64,000 nt of DNA from Rufibacter sp. LB8 (GTDB taxonomy: Bacteria > Bacteroidota > Bacteroidia > Cytophagales > Hymenobacteraceae). The DNA lies in contig NZ_JADALJ010000001.1 in assembly GCF_014876185.1 (NCBI RefSeq), positions 1-64,000 of the forward strand. The letters are read 5' to 3'. Every line of letters starts with the position of its first letter. The stretch's first letter is position 1. Under the pieces are notes generated by a model. The model ran no database searches, had not been told where the DNA came from, and was given only the letters and a program-made list of their open reading frames with translations. Made by a program: the position numbers and the translations under genes. Shown here piece by piece: positions 1 to 8,324 of this stretch.

Positions 1-1
1 A

Positions 2-1417
2 GACTGTACAACCGTCTGGCATAACTGTTTACAGGTTATCAAAGACAATATAGGCGAGCAAAGCTACAAGACGTGGTTTGAGCCGATTGTGCCATTGTCT
101 TTGGCCGGCAACGTCTTGACCATTCAGGTCCCCAGCCAGTTTTTCTATGAATGGCTGGAGGAGCATTACGTGGGCCTGCTCAAGAAAGTGGTCTACCAGG
201 AGTTGGGCGGCGAAGGCCGTCTGGAATACTCCATCATAGTAGACCAGGGCAACGACCACAGCAAGCCGCAGACGGTTAACATACCAACCAAGAAAGTGCC
301 CAGCGCCGTGGTGAATTCCTACAGCCCAGAGCGCTCTTTCCTGAAAAATCCGTTTGAAAGCAAGGCCATTGACCGGCACTTCTTCAACTCGCAGCTGAAC
401 CAGAGCTACACCTTTGAGAATTATATTGAAGGCGATTGCAATAGATTAGCGCGTTCTGCGGGCTACGCCGTGGCCAACAAACCCGGTACTACGTCTTTCA
501 ACCCGTTAATGGTGTATGGTGGCGTAGGTTTAGGCAAGACGCACTTGGTGCAGGCCATTGGCAACCACATCAAGACCAACAACCCAGACAAGTTTGTGCT
601 GTACGTGTCCTCAGAGAAATTCGTGAACCAGTTCATTGAGTCTCTCAAGACCAACAACGTGCAGGATTTCGCCAATTTCTACCTGCTGGTAGATATTTTG
701 ATTATTGATGATGTGCAGTTCCTGAGCGGCAAAGAGAAAACCCAGGAAATGTTCTTCCACATCTTCAACCACTTGCACCAGAGCGGCAAGCAGATTGTAA
801 TGACCTCAGACTGTCCGCCGCGTGATTTGAAAGGCTTGGAAGAGCGTCTGTTGTCCCGTTTCAAATGGGGCCTCACTGCAGATTTGCAGAGCCCAGACTT
901 TGAGACCCGCATGGCCATCATCTACAAAAAGATGCAGAGTGATGGTATTCACATTCCAGACAACGTGATTGAATACCTGGCTTACAGCGTAGACACCAAC
1001 GTGCGGGAACTGGAAGGCGTCTTGATTTCTTTGATAGCCCAGTCTAGCCTGAACCGCAAGGAAATTGACCTGGAACTGGCCAAAGGCGCGCTTAAGCATA
1101 TTATTGAAGACGTAGAGACCGAGGTAAACTTGGACTTCATCCAGAAAACCGTGGCCGAGTATTTCCAGGTGAGCCTGGATTCATTAAAAGCCAAAACCCG
1201 CAAGAAGGAGATTGTGACGGCCCGCCAGGTAGCCATGTACTTCGCGAAGGAATACACCGCGCACTCGCTCAAGTCTATCGGGTTCCATTTCGGGGGTCGT
1301 GACCACTCCACCGTGATTCACTCGGTGCAGACCGTCTCAGACATGATTGACACCGACAAAAAATTCAAAGCCTCCATTCAGGAACTACAGAAGAAGTTCA
1401 AGGTGAAAGCGGTGTAA
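2..1417 (+). CDS. dnaA: Chromosomal replication initiator DnaA, 5' end cut by window edge
   Basis: DnaA is the AAA+ ATPase that binds DnaA boxes at oriC and opens the duplex. The reading frame is open from base 2, where a typical domain I start is seen (VWHNCLQVIKDNIGEQSYKT), so only a few N-terminal codons are missing; the GTG at 89 is internal and not the start. Walker A (GGVGLGKT) lies near 519-545, Walker B (LIIDDVQFL) near 697-722, and the domain IV signature GRDHSTVIH near 1295-1322. The 471 visible residues match the family length. The origin is not visible here and may lie upstream of the window. An Rrf2 regulator begins 23 nt after the stop. Confidence 0.98.
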   Translation, partial: DCTTVWHNCLQVIKDNIGEQSYKTWFEPIVPLSLAGNVLTIQVPSQFFYEWLEEHYVGLLKKVVYQELGGEGRLEYSIIVDQGNDHSKPQTVNIPTKKVPSAVVNSYSPERSFLKNPFESKAIDRHFFNSQLNQSYTFENYIEGDCNRLARSAGYAVANKPGTTSFNPLMVYGGVGLGKTHLVQAIGNHIKTNNPDKFVLYVSSEKFVNQFIESLKTNNVQDFANFYLLVDILIIDDVQFLSGKEKTQEMFFHIFNHLHQSGKQIVMTSDCPPRDLKGLEERLLSRFKWGLTADLQSPDFETRMAIIYKKMQSDGIHIPDNVIEYLAYSVDTNVRELEGVLISLIAQSSLNRKEIDLELAKGALKHIIEDVETEVNLDFIQKTVAEYFQVSLDSLKAKTRKKEIVTARQVAMYFAKEYTAHSLKSIGFHFGGRDHSTVIHSVQTVSDMIDTDKKFKASIQELQKKFKVKAV

Positions 1418-1440
1418 TCACCTTTGTTCACTGTCTACCC

Positions 1441-1890
1441 ATGATTTCAAAAAAGGCCAAATACGCGCTCAAAGCCCTTCTCTACCTGGCGAAGCAGCAT
1501 GACCGTGGCCTTGTGATGATTTCTGAAATTGCCACCGCTGAGCGTATTCCTCGCAAATTTCTGGAAGCCATTCTAGTAGACCTCAAGGTGCAGCAGATAG
1601 TACAAAGCACCCGCGGCAAGAATGGCGGCTACCTGCTGGTGAAAGACCCGGCTACCATTTCCGTGGGGAACGTGATACGCATGATTGACGGTCCATTGGC
1701 GCCCGTTCATTGCGTGAGTCATCTCTACTATAAGAAATGCGAGGAGTGCGTGGACGAGGCTACCTGTGAAATCAGACTCTTGATGAAGCGCGTGCGTGAT
1801 GCAACCTGTGATATTTTAGATACTACCTTTCTGGCTAACTTCTCACAAGTGACGGCCTTGATGATTGAAGAAGAAGCCAATCAGATTTAA
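1441..1890 (+). CDS. Rrf2 family transcriptional regulator with cysteine cluster
   Basis: A 149-residue Rrf2-type winged helix regulator, similar to IscR, NsrR and RsrR. The N-terminal helix-turn-helix (about residues 1-60) is followed by a cysteine cluster C91-x8-C100-x2-C103-x5-C109, plus C123. Iron-sulfur Rrf2 proteins use three such cysteines as cluster ligands, so a redox-, NO- or Fe-S-sensing role is likely, but the signal cannot be read from sequence. It starts 23 nt after dnaA and may be co-transcribed with it. No obvious target operon (isc, suf, cys) is next to it. A CP40 palindrome begins 15 nt after the stop. Confidence 0.9.
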   Translation: MISKKAKYALKALLYLAKQHDRGLVMISEIATAERIPRKFLEAILVDLKVQQIVQSTRGKNGGYLLVKDPATISVGNVIRMIDGPLAPVHCVSHLYYKKCEECVDEATCEIRLLMKRVRDATCDILDTTFLANFSQVTALMIEEEANQI

Positions 1891-1905
1891 TTCTTTCTTT
1901 TTTCT

Positions 1906-1945
1906 CCGTTTTCGGGCTCATTTCTGAAAACGAAGCCAAAAATAG
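1906..1945. repeat. CP40 palindrome, copy 1
   Basis: Forty-base palindrome, 15 nt after the Rrf2 stop. The left arm is the canonical CCGTTTTCGGGCTCATTT; the right arm is of the GAAGCCAAAAA subtype, so the stem is imperfect. Confidence 0.85.
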
Positions 1946-2377
1946 CTTTTCCTTTTTCTAGTCATCCTTAGCTTGCGGCGCCACTTTTAACTCAAAAAAT
2001 CATCCTGAGCCTGTAGAAGGGTCTAACGAAGATTCTTTCTGATGGATTAGTTGTGCGTGCAGATAACTTATCCGTTTGCCGTTGTTGTTATCACCAACGA
2101 CCAAGACAGCGGTTCAACCAGTTTTTGTGCACGCAGTTTGCTTTCCTTCCAAACCGCCGTTTCATCCCTTGCCTCACAAGACCACCTTTTTCATAGCCCG
2201 GCTCCGAGCGCTCACGGCCGCGAGGCCCCGCCTTCCCCTCTCGCACTGCCCGTCTTGGCCAAATCTGTTCTTTGTCCTTAGCCCCAGCCATACAAGGCCA
2301 ACCCGCGAGGCGCTCGATGGAAAGCCTGGAAACAGTGCGATGGTTAGGCAGTCTGCGTTTATTAAATTGGATAGATT

Positions 2378-2417
2378 GCGTTTTCAGGCTCTAAATTGGA
2401 AATGGAGGCGAAACTGC
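2378..2417. repeat. CP40 palindrome, copy 2 (degenerate)
   Basis: Starts GCGTTTTCAGGCTCT and ends GGCGAAACTGC. Diverged copy inside island A. Confidence 0.6.
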
Positions 2418-2538
2418 GAAATGCGTGTGCCGGTTGTAGAGACAAGGCACTGCCTTGTCTCTACGGTTGAGGTCACAACAGACGCCTGCTCAAAAGACCT
2501 CGTAGTGTGCGCAGCTCCTACGAGTGTCTCTGCCAATT

Positions 2539-2578
2539 CCGTTTTCGGGCTCTAAAATGGAAATAAAGCCGAAACTGG
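2539..2578. repeat. CP40 palindrome, copy 3
   Basis: Canonical left half CCGTTTTCGGGCTC with an altered centre and the right half AAGCCGAAACTGG. Inside island A. Confidence 0.7.
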
Positions 2579-2948
2579 GTTTCCAACTGTAGAGACCAGG
2601 CACCGCCTTGTCTCCCACGCATGGCTTTCTGCTGCTCCCCACATTCCAAAAAAACTCCCCTCCTGTATTAGGAGGGGTTGGGGGTGGTCCATGTAGTACA
2701 AGATACTTTCCAGCTAAATAGAACACGCTTACTTCCTCACACCTATTCCATTCCTCACAAGAAAATCAACCAAACCAGCGGGCTGTTACCAACTCAATAC
2801 TTTTTTGAAATAAGGATTGCGTTTTCAGTAATTGGTGCTTTTATTTGTCTACTTCATCTATAGAGATGGCCAAGGCAAACGAAAACGGGGAGAAGCCGTT
2901 GGAAGAACTCGGTAGAAAGACATTGTACCACGAAAGAAATTTAAAACT

Positions 2949-3587
2949 ATGGCATTACGGTTAGGCGACATTGCGCCAGATTTTACAGCAGAAACCTCAG
3001 AAGGCACCATAAATTTCCATGAATGGATTGAAGGCAGCTGGGCGGTCCTGTTTTCGCATCCGCGTGATTATACGCCGGTGTGTACCACAGAATTGGGCGC
3101 AGTAGCCAAGATTAAAGGTGAATTTGACCGCCGCGGCGTGAAAGTGGCGGCCCTGAGCGTGGACCCCATTGACTCGCACCACGGCTGGATCCAGGACATC
3201 AATGAGACGCAGAACACCACCGTGAACTTCCCCATTATTGCCGACCCGGAGAAGAAAGTGGCCGATCTGTATGACATGATCCACCCCAACGCCAGCGACA
3301 CGGCCACCGTGCGCTCTGTGTTTGTGATTGGCGCCGACAAAAAAGTGAAGCTGATTTTTACCTACCCGGCGTCTACGGGGCGTAACTTCGCGGAGATTCT
3401 GCGGGTGATTGACTCTTTGCAGCTGACCGCCAACCACAGCGTGGCCACGCCGGCCAACTGGGAAAATGGCCAGGACTGCGTGATTCTGCCGTCGGTGAAG
3501 CAGGAAGACGTGGAAGCAAAATTCCCGAAGGGCCATACCGTCATCAAGCCCTACCTGCGCACCACGCCGCAGCCAAACCTGGACTAA
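2949..3587 (+). CDS. Peroxiredoxin, Prx6 (1-Cys) type
   Basis: A 212-residue thiol peroxidase that reduces H2O2 and organic peroxides in the cytoplasm. The peroxidatic cysteine C45 lies in the motif DYTPVCTTELG, and the conserved arginine R122 lies in ATVRSVF. The long C-terminal extension with WENGQDCVILPS (C177) marks the Prx6 group; C177 could act as a resolving partner, as in some archaeal members, but this is inference. The ATG at 2949 gives the usual N-terminus (RLGDIAPDFTAET). It is a single-gene unit: a strong hairpin terminator follows at 3608-3643. Confidence 0.95.
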   Translation: MALRLGDIAPDFTAETSEGTINFHEWIEGSWAVLFSHPRDYTPVCTTELGAVAKIKGEFDRRGVKVAALSVDPIDSHHGWIQDINETQNTTVNFPIIADPEKKVADLYDMIHPNASDTATVRSVFVIGADKKVKLIFTYPASTGRNFAEILRVIDSLQLTANHSVATPANWENGQDCVILPSVKQEDVEAKFPKGHTVIKPYLRTTPQPNLD

Positions 3588-3607
3588 TCTTCAGCTACTA
3601 CTTAAAA

Positions 3608-3643
3608 CAGAAAGGCCATCTCTTTGCAGGGATGGCCTTTCTG
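3608..3643 (+). terminator. Intrinsic terminator after peroxiredoxin
   Basis: Perfect 13-bp stem (CAGAAAGGCCATC / GATGGCCTTTCTG) with a 10-nt loop, followed by GTTTTT. Its last three bases overlap CP40 copy 4. Confidence 0.85.
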
Positions 3644-3680
3644 TTTTTGGCTTCGTTTCTGGAAATGAGCCCGAAAACGC
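3641..3680. repeat. CP40 palindrome, copy 4
   Basis: Overlaps the peroxiredoxin terminator by 3 nt. Left arm CTGTTTTTGGCTTC, right arm GAGCCCGAAAACGC. Confidence 0.8.
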
Positions 3681-3689
3681 TATGTAATG

Positions 3690-4187
3690 TTAACGCCGGT
3701 TATTGGTAGACGTGTCGGTAACCGGAATGTCATGTTTGCGGGCCACTTCGTTCAGTTTGTCTTTGACCAGGCGCTGGCTTTTGCGGGTGCTCACCAGTTT
3801 CAGTTCAATGCTGCACTTAGAGCCGTCGCGCATGGTAAAGCGGGCCTGCGTGTTGTTCATGTTAATGGCCGTGACATCTTGCAACGGAATGGCTATTTTC
3901 TTCTTGAAGTGCCCGCGTTTCTCCACCACATAGGCCGGTGTAATCTCTAAATAAGACTGCGTGCCGAACAATGAGGTGTTCTGCGCCAAAATGAAGACCA
4001 GGTAGCCCAGGGCTAGACCCAGAAAAATGTAATGGATAAAATGCCGGTCATTGGTGGCGTTGCCGGGTTCTGTGAAGACCAGGAAAAGCCCATAAGACAA
4101 CCACAGCAGCACCAAGGCCAACTGCACCCCAAACGAAATTTTATGGTCACGTGATGGCCGCAACCCTACTCTAGCCAGTGATTTCAT
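3690..4187 (-). CDS. Small membrane protein, PH-like cytoplasmic domain
   Basis: 165 residues, family not recognised with certainty. Two hydrophobic segments are visible (about residues 19-38, ALVLLWLSYGLFLVF, and 50-68, YIFLGLALGYLVFILA). A soluble part of about 95 residues follows, with beta-strand character (YLEITPAYVVEKRG...IPLQDVTAINM) that resembles bacterial PH-like (bPH/YdbS) domains. The tail is basic and polar. It shares its strand with the OsmC gene upstream (55-nt gap) and could be co-transcribed. No function is claimed. Confidence 0.7.
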   Translation of the reverse strand: MKSLARVGLRPSRDHKISFGVQLALVLLWLSYGLFLVFTEPGNATNDRHFIHYIFLGLALGYLVFILAQNTSLFGTQSYLEITPAYVVEKRGHFKKKIAIPLQDVTAINMNNTQARFTMRDGSKCSIELKLVSTRKSQRLVKDKLNEVARKHDIPVTDTSTNNRR

Positions 4188-4242
4188 GCAAACGATGTAT
4201 GCCGCAAAGATAGCAAAAATTTAATACCGCACGGGCGGTGGG

Positions 4243-4677
4243 TTAGCCTTTCAAAGTTGCTTTGAGTGTGATTTCAGGCACAGAGGCCAGCGCGCGTGAG
4301 ATAGGGCAGCCTTCCTTGGCTTTCTGGGCTAGTTCCTGCAGTTTATCGTCAGACAGGCCGGGTACGGTGGCGTCACAGGTGAGGTCAATGCGGCTGATGA
4401 ACGGGCCGGTGTCGTCTTTGCCCATGGAGATTTTGGCCGTGGTGTTTACCGAGGTGGCCGGGGTGCCGTCGCCTTCCAGCAACGCGCTCAGGAACATAGA
4501 ATAACAGCCCGCGTGGGCAGCCGCAATCAGTTCTTCAGGGTTGGTGCCGGTCACGTCTTCCTCAAACCGTGAGCCAAACGAGAAACGTCCGTCCAGGGTG
4601 CCACTTTGACTTTTAATGGTGCCTTTTCCTTCTTTGAGGCCGCCTTCCCAGGTGGCTTGTCCAGTGTTGTTTGCCAT
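4243..4677 (-). CDS. osmC: OsmC family peroxidase (hydroperoxide resistance)
   Basis: 144 residues. OsmC/Ohr proteins detoxify organic hydroperoxides with two cysteines. Here C58 (HAGCYSM) and C124 (EGCPISRAL) are in the usual places, with a conserved Arg near residue 31 (GRFSFG) and Glu near 49 (NPEEL). The length and the start (TGQATWEGGLKEGKG) fit the OsmC branch rather than Ohr. It is the second thiol peroxidase within 2 kb, but the two are on opposite strands with separate expression. Confidence 0.92.
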   Translation of the reverse strand: MANNTGQATWEGGLKEGKGTIKSQSGTLDGRFSFGSRFEEDVTGTNPEELIAAAHAGCYSMFLSALLEGDGTPATSVNTTAKISMGKDDTGPFISRIDLTCDATVPGLSDDKLQELAQKAKEGCPISRALASVPEITLKATLKG

Positions 4678-4842
4678 AGTTGTAGGTGTTGTAGGTTTTA
4701 TTGGTAGGTACTTGAATACGGGCCTTTAAGTTTACTTTGATTTCAGGGAGATCGATTTTCTAAACCTCGCCTTGTACAACAAATGCCAGCCCACGCGCTG
4801 GTGCTGGTGCTCAGACATCAACCGTAAATAAAAGAAGAATTT

Positions 4843-4882
4843 CCGTTTTGGGCTTCATTTTCAGAAATGAGCCCGAAAACGG
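4843..4882. repeat. CP40 palindrome, copy 5
   Basis: Near-complete palindrome (CCGTTTTGGGCTTC / GAGCCCGAAAACGG) in the gap between the histidine kinase and osmC. The rest of that gap holds nothing recognisable. Confidence 0.85.
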
Positions 4883-4953
4883 CTTGGCCATTTTTTGGAA
4901 ATGTACTGTGATGAGGAAAGGGGAAAGAAGGTTAAAAAGCCCGCTGCCTGGCA

Positions 4954-6168
4954 CTAGTTCACGCTGAACAACTTTTTCTGGATGCTGAAGGAGAACTTGG
5001 AACCCACGCCCGGCTCAGATGAGATTTCAACCTCGCCGCCCAGCTTTTCTACCAGTTTCTTGACCGTAGAGAGGCCAATGCCGGTGCCCACATTCTCAGT
5101 GCGGCTTTTCCGGAAGGTTTGGAACACCCTGAAAATGCGTTTCTGGTGCGTGACCGGAATACCGCGGCCGTTGTCTTCCACGGTGAATTCGTAGCGGTGC
5201 GGGTGTTCCTTGAAATGCACGTCAATAATTCCCTGGCTTTTGTCATTGTACTGAATGGCGTTGCTGAACAGATTCAGGAAAATCTGCTGCAGCGCCGCCC
5301 GCGACGTGGTAATCTGCGGAAGGTTATTGGCGTAGTTGATGGTGATGTTGTCCGGCGGCGAGAGCAAATCCACCACTTCGGTTACCATCTGGCCCAGGTG
5401 AAAACTGCTGCTGAGCTGCGGCGTGAGCTCGGTTACTTTGGAGTATTCCAGCACGCCCGTCACCATCTGGAGCAAACGCTGCGCCGAGTCCTGTACCAGA
5501 TGAATCAAGTGCCGGGCCGTTGGTTCCAGGTTGGCGTGGTGCTCCTGCAGGTTCTGGATCAGGCCGGTCATGTTCTGGAGCGGCGCCTTGAGGTCATGCG
5601 AAATCATGGCGGCATATGCGTCTAGCTGTTCATTGGCCTGCTGCAAGCTCTGGGCCTGGCCCTGCAACTGCTCCACCTGCTGCTGCAAGTCAACTTTTGC
5701 GCAAATCTGTTCGCCTAAGGCCTGCAACGCGGTTAGTTGCGCGGCAAGCAAAGTTTTAGGCCGAGCGTCCATGACCGTTAATATTCCCCAAACCTCACCC
5801 GCGGCAGTTGGCAGTGGCACAGACGCGTAAAAACCAACGGGCGGGAAGCCAGCCAACTTGTTTACTTGTGCCGTGCGCGTATCGGCCTGTATATTTTCCA
5901 CCACCAGCACACGCAAGGGATCCTGTAAACTAAGCCCGAAAAGCGAGTTGGCCAAAGGTGTTTCCACGTTTTGGCCATTGACCAGCGTGGTGCAGTGTTG
6001 GCTTCCTGCGTCTATAAAAGAAACAAACGCGGCCTGGCTCTGGCAAATAGCCGCCGCCATGGCCGTGAACGCCTGAAGATCCTGAACGGGTAGAAATCCC
6101 ACCGCAGCATTAGCCTGAAGCAGGCGAGGACCGGCGGTTTGCTCAGCGTGCGTAATTGGGATTGTCAT
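4954..6168 (-). CDS. GAF-domain sensor histidine kinase, orphan
   Basis: 404 residues without membrane segments. A GAF-like sensor domain spans about residues 20-160 and a short Gln-rich coiled coil about 160-185. The HisKA dimerisation domain has the phospho-acceptor H191 (SHDLKAPLQNM). The HATPase domain shows the N box (NLFSNAIQYND, near 300), G1 (DNGRGIP) and G2 (GTGIGLSTVKKL). It is therefore a cytoplasmic kinase sensing a small molecule or a partner protein. No response regulator gene is adjacent, so its partner lies elsewhere. The start at 6168 gives a plausible polar N-terminus. Confidence 0.92.
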   Translation of the reverse strand: MTIPITHAEQTAGPRLLQANAAVGFLPVQDLQAFTAMAAAICQSQAAFVSFIDAGSQHCTTLVNGQNVETPLANSLFGLSLQDPLRVLVVENIQADTRTAQVNKLAGFPPVGFYASVPLPTAAGEVWGILTVMDARPKTLLAAQLTALQALGEQICAKVDLQQQVEQLQGQAQSLQQANEQLDAYAAMISHDLKAPLQNMTGLIQNLQEHHANLEPTARHLIHLVQDSAQRLLQMVTGVLEYSKVTELTPQLSSSFHLGQMVTEVVDLLSPPDNITINYANNLPQITTSRAALQQIFLNLFSNAIQYNDKSQGIIDVHFKEHPHRYEFTVEDNGRGIPVTHQKRIFRVFQTFRKSRTENVGTGIGLSTVKKLVEKLGGEVEISSEPGVGSKFSFSIQKKLFSVN

Positions 6169-6717
6169 ATTCTTGAGTAAAATGGGGTAAAGCCTATTTA
6201 TGGCGCAAGTTGGGTTTGTGATTCAGCAGGCTGGCTAATCTTTCTGAGGGGGGTAAGGCTATAACTCTAAATCTATACATTTGTTTTCCGCCGCAATTTA
6301 CGGCTTTATCAGGCATGTTTTATAAAGCATACTGCATTTTCATGTACAGACATAAAACTATGTTGTTATAATTATACTTCCTTCTAAATAGCAGCAAATA
6401 TCCCAGAAATTATAATTATGAATTGTTGGAATAATTATAATAATAAAAACTGAAATATATTTTTGACCGAAGTCCGTTTTTGGTCTCATTTCTGGAAACG
6501 AAGCCTAAAACAGAGTTTACGCAAGTGCTGGAAGATGGTCCTGCTTTGCCGGAGAGTTGTATCTTTACCTCTTGCCTCTGTAAACCAGCGAGTGCCCAGA
6601 CCGTTCTCAGCAACGCGCGTGGGCTTACCGCTGCTTTGGAATTTCAAGAAAAAACCAGATGCACAAAGCCGAATTAGAGGTAGAAACAGACCTTTTCAGG
6701 ACCACAGACCAAGACAT
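6169..6717. other. AT-rich divergent intergenic region
   Basis: Between the divergently transcribed histidine kinase and GH3 genes. Bases 6360-6460 are very AT-rich, with repeated ATAATTAT motifs in both orientations, and probably hold the promoters. A CP40 copy follows at 6474-6513. The open frame upstream of 6718 is not thought to be translated. Confidence 0.6.
6474..6513. repeat. CP40 palindrome, copy 6
   Basis: Left arm CCGTTTTTGGTCTCATTT, right arm GAAGCCTAAAACAG. About 200 nt upstream of the GH3-family start. Confidence 0.8.
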
Positions 6718-8214
6718 ATGGGAATAAAAGCAATGTTGAGCAAGCCGTTGGCCTCCTGGGCCAACGTACAGCAGCAGGCCTGGGTGGAACGCCCCAATGA
6801 AACGCAGCAGCAGGTGTTCAGGCAACTCATTAAAAAAGCAGCTACCACGGCATTCGGGAGAGACCATCATTTTCAGGACATACAGAACCACCTGGAGTTT
6901 AAACAGGCCGTGCCCGTGCGTGATTATGAGGCGCTACGCCCGTATTTTGACCGCGTGAAGGAAGGCGAGGCCAACGTGCTGTGGCCGGGCAAACCGCTGT
7001 ATTTCGCCAAAACGTCTGGCACTACCTCGGGCACCAAATACATTCCCATTACGCCAGATTCCATTCCCAACCACATCAACGGCGGCAAGAACGCGCTGCT
7101 CAACTACATTCATGAAACGGGCCGGTCTCAGTTTCTCAACGGTAAACTGATTTTCCTGAGCGGGAGCCCCGTGCTGGAGCAGGTGGCGGGTATTAACACG
7201 GGGCGGCTGTCTGGCATTGTGAACCACCACGTGCCCTCTTATTTGCGCAAAAACCAACTGCCCAGCTATACCACCAACTGCCTGGAAGACTGGGAAACCA
7301 AGCTGGACGCCATTATTAACGAGACCATTGACCAACAGATGACCTTGATTTCGGGCATTCCGCCGTGGGTGCAGATGTACTTTGACAAAATCATGGCGCG
7401 CACCGGCAAGCAAATCAAAGACGTGTTCCCAGACTTCAACCTGTTTGTGTACGGGGGCGTGAACTTCGCGCCATACAAGGCCAAGCTGTTTGAGAGCATC
7501 GGCAGGAAAGTAGACTCTATTGAGACGTTTCCGGCGTCTGAGGGCTTTTTTGCGTACCAGAACGTGCAGGAAGACCCCAGCCTTTTGGTGCTGGCCAACA
7601 GCGGTATTTTCTTTGAGTTTGTGCCCGCCGATGAATTCCACCAACCCAATCCTACCCGCCTGGGCCTGGCCGAAGTGAAAACGGGCGTGAACTACGCGCT
7701 TATCGTTAACAGCAACGCCGGGCTCTGGGGCTATTCCATTGGCGACACCGTCAAGTTTACCTCGCTTTTTCCGCATAAGTTGGTGGTGAGCGGCCGGCTC
7801 AAGCATTTTATCTCGGCGTTTGGCGAGCACGTGATAGCCGAGGAGGTGGAAGGAGCCCTGCAAGACGCCATGGCCGAGTTTCCTGAGGTAGCCGTGACCG
7901 AGTTCACTGTGGCGCCCTTCGTGAGCCAAAATGAGGCGCCGTCTTACCATGAATGGCTGATTGCCTTTGACACGCCGCCGCATGACGCTGAGCGTTTTTC
8001 TAAAGCCCTCAACTGGCACCTGCGCAAGCGTAATTCCTATTATGATGACCTCATTACGGGGAATATTCTGGCCAACCTGAAAGTGACCGCCCTGCCGCCA
8101 GACGCCTTCCAACGTTACATGAAGGGCCTGGGCAAACTAGGCGGCCAGAACAAAGTGCCACGCCTGAGCAATGACCGTACCCTAGCCGATGGATTATTGG
8201 CGGTAATGGGGTAG
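6718..8214 (+). CDS. GH3 auxin-responsive promoter family protein (acyl-adenylate-forming)
   Basis: 498 residues from the ATG at 6718. Plant GH3 enzymes adenylate carboxylic acids and transfer the acyl group to an amino acid; bacterial members have the same fold, but their substrates are unknown. The phosphate-binding motif TSGTTSGTKYIP (near residues 99-110), the ATP-site region YGGVNFAPY and GETFPASEGFFAYQ-like loop support the family. A longer frame extends upstream to 6463, but that part is a translated CP40 copy and non-coding sequence, so I chose 6718 (MGIKAMLSKPLASW). A CP40 copy begins 12 nt after the stop. Confidence 0.88.
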   Translation: MGIKAMLSKPLASWANVQQQAWVERPNETQQQVFRQLIKKAATTAFGRDHHFQDIQNHLEFKQAVPVRDYEALRPYFDRVKEGEANVLWPGKPLYFAKTSGTTSGTKYIPITPDSIPNHINGGKNALLNYIHETGRSQFLNGKLIFLSGSPVLEQVAGINTGRLSGIVNHHVPSYLRKNQLPSYTTNCLEDWETKLDAIINETIDQQMTLISGIPPWVQMYFDKIMARTGKQIKDVFPDFNLFVYGGVNFAPYKAKLFESIGRKVDSIETFPASEGFFAYQNVQEDPSLLVLANSGIFFEFVPADEFHQPNPTRLGLAEVKTGVNYALIVNSNAGLWGYSIGDTVKFTSLFPHKLVVSGRLKHFISAFGEHVIAEEVEGALQDAMAEFPEVAVTEFTVAPFVSQNEAPSYHEWLIAFDTPPHDAERFSKALNWHLRKRNSYYDDLITGNILANLKVTALPPDAFQRYMKGLGKLGGQNKVPRLSNDRTLADGLLAVMG

Positions 8215-8226
8215 ATGAGTGGCATT

Positions 8227-8266
8227 GCGTTTTGGGGCTCATTTTCAGAAATGAGCCCCAAAACAG
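8227..8266. repeat. CP40 palindrome, copy 7 (compensated variant)
   Basis: Left arm GCGTTTTGGGGCTC pairs with right arm GAGCCCCAAAACAG. Both arms carry the matching change (C to G opposite G to C), so pairing is kept. It lies 12 nt after the GH3-family stop. Confidence 0.88.
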
Positions 8267-8324
8267 AAATAGTTTTTACGTTTAATCTCACCTTCAGAAT
8301 CAAGCCTGATACCATTTCTTTTGT

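Larger units (their letters stand above)
1891..2948. other. Gene-free repeat island A
   Basis: About 1 kb without a convincing gene; open frames here (for example 2076-2555) run through repeats. It holds, in order: a CP40 copy (1906-1945); a TCATCCTGAGCCTGTAGAAG-type dispersed repeat (2000-2031); the ~220-bp island repeat (about 2124-2350); a degenerate CP40 (2378-2417); a 29-nt perfect palindrome, GTAGAGACAAGGCA and its complement around one base (2436-2464); another CP40 (2539-2578); a diverged GTAGAGACC palindrome (2589-2614); and a CTCCTG-TA-TTAGGAGGGG G-rich palindrome (about 2655-2689). Bases 2700-2948 show no repeat and no gene; the peroxiredoxin promoter should lie there. Confidence 0.75.

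Noticed and set aside
2076-2555. 159-codon open frame in island A, and similar frames at 13524-13733 and 24812-25036
   Set aside because: They follow the island repeat and run into other repeats; both strands are open, ends differ, and no protein-like conservation is apparent. Their similarity reflects DNA repetition.
1418-2948. oriC near dnaA
   Set aside because: No cluster of DnaA boxes or AT-rich unwinding element was recognised downstream of dnaA; the origin may lie upstream of the window or elsewhere.
6463-6717. N-terminal extension of the GH3-family protein
   Set aside because: It begins with a translated CP40 copy and low-quality sequence; 6718 gives the family-typical start and length.
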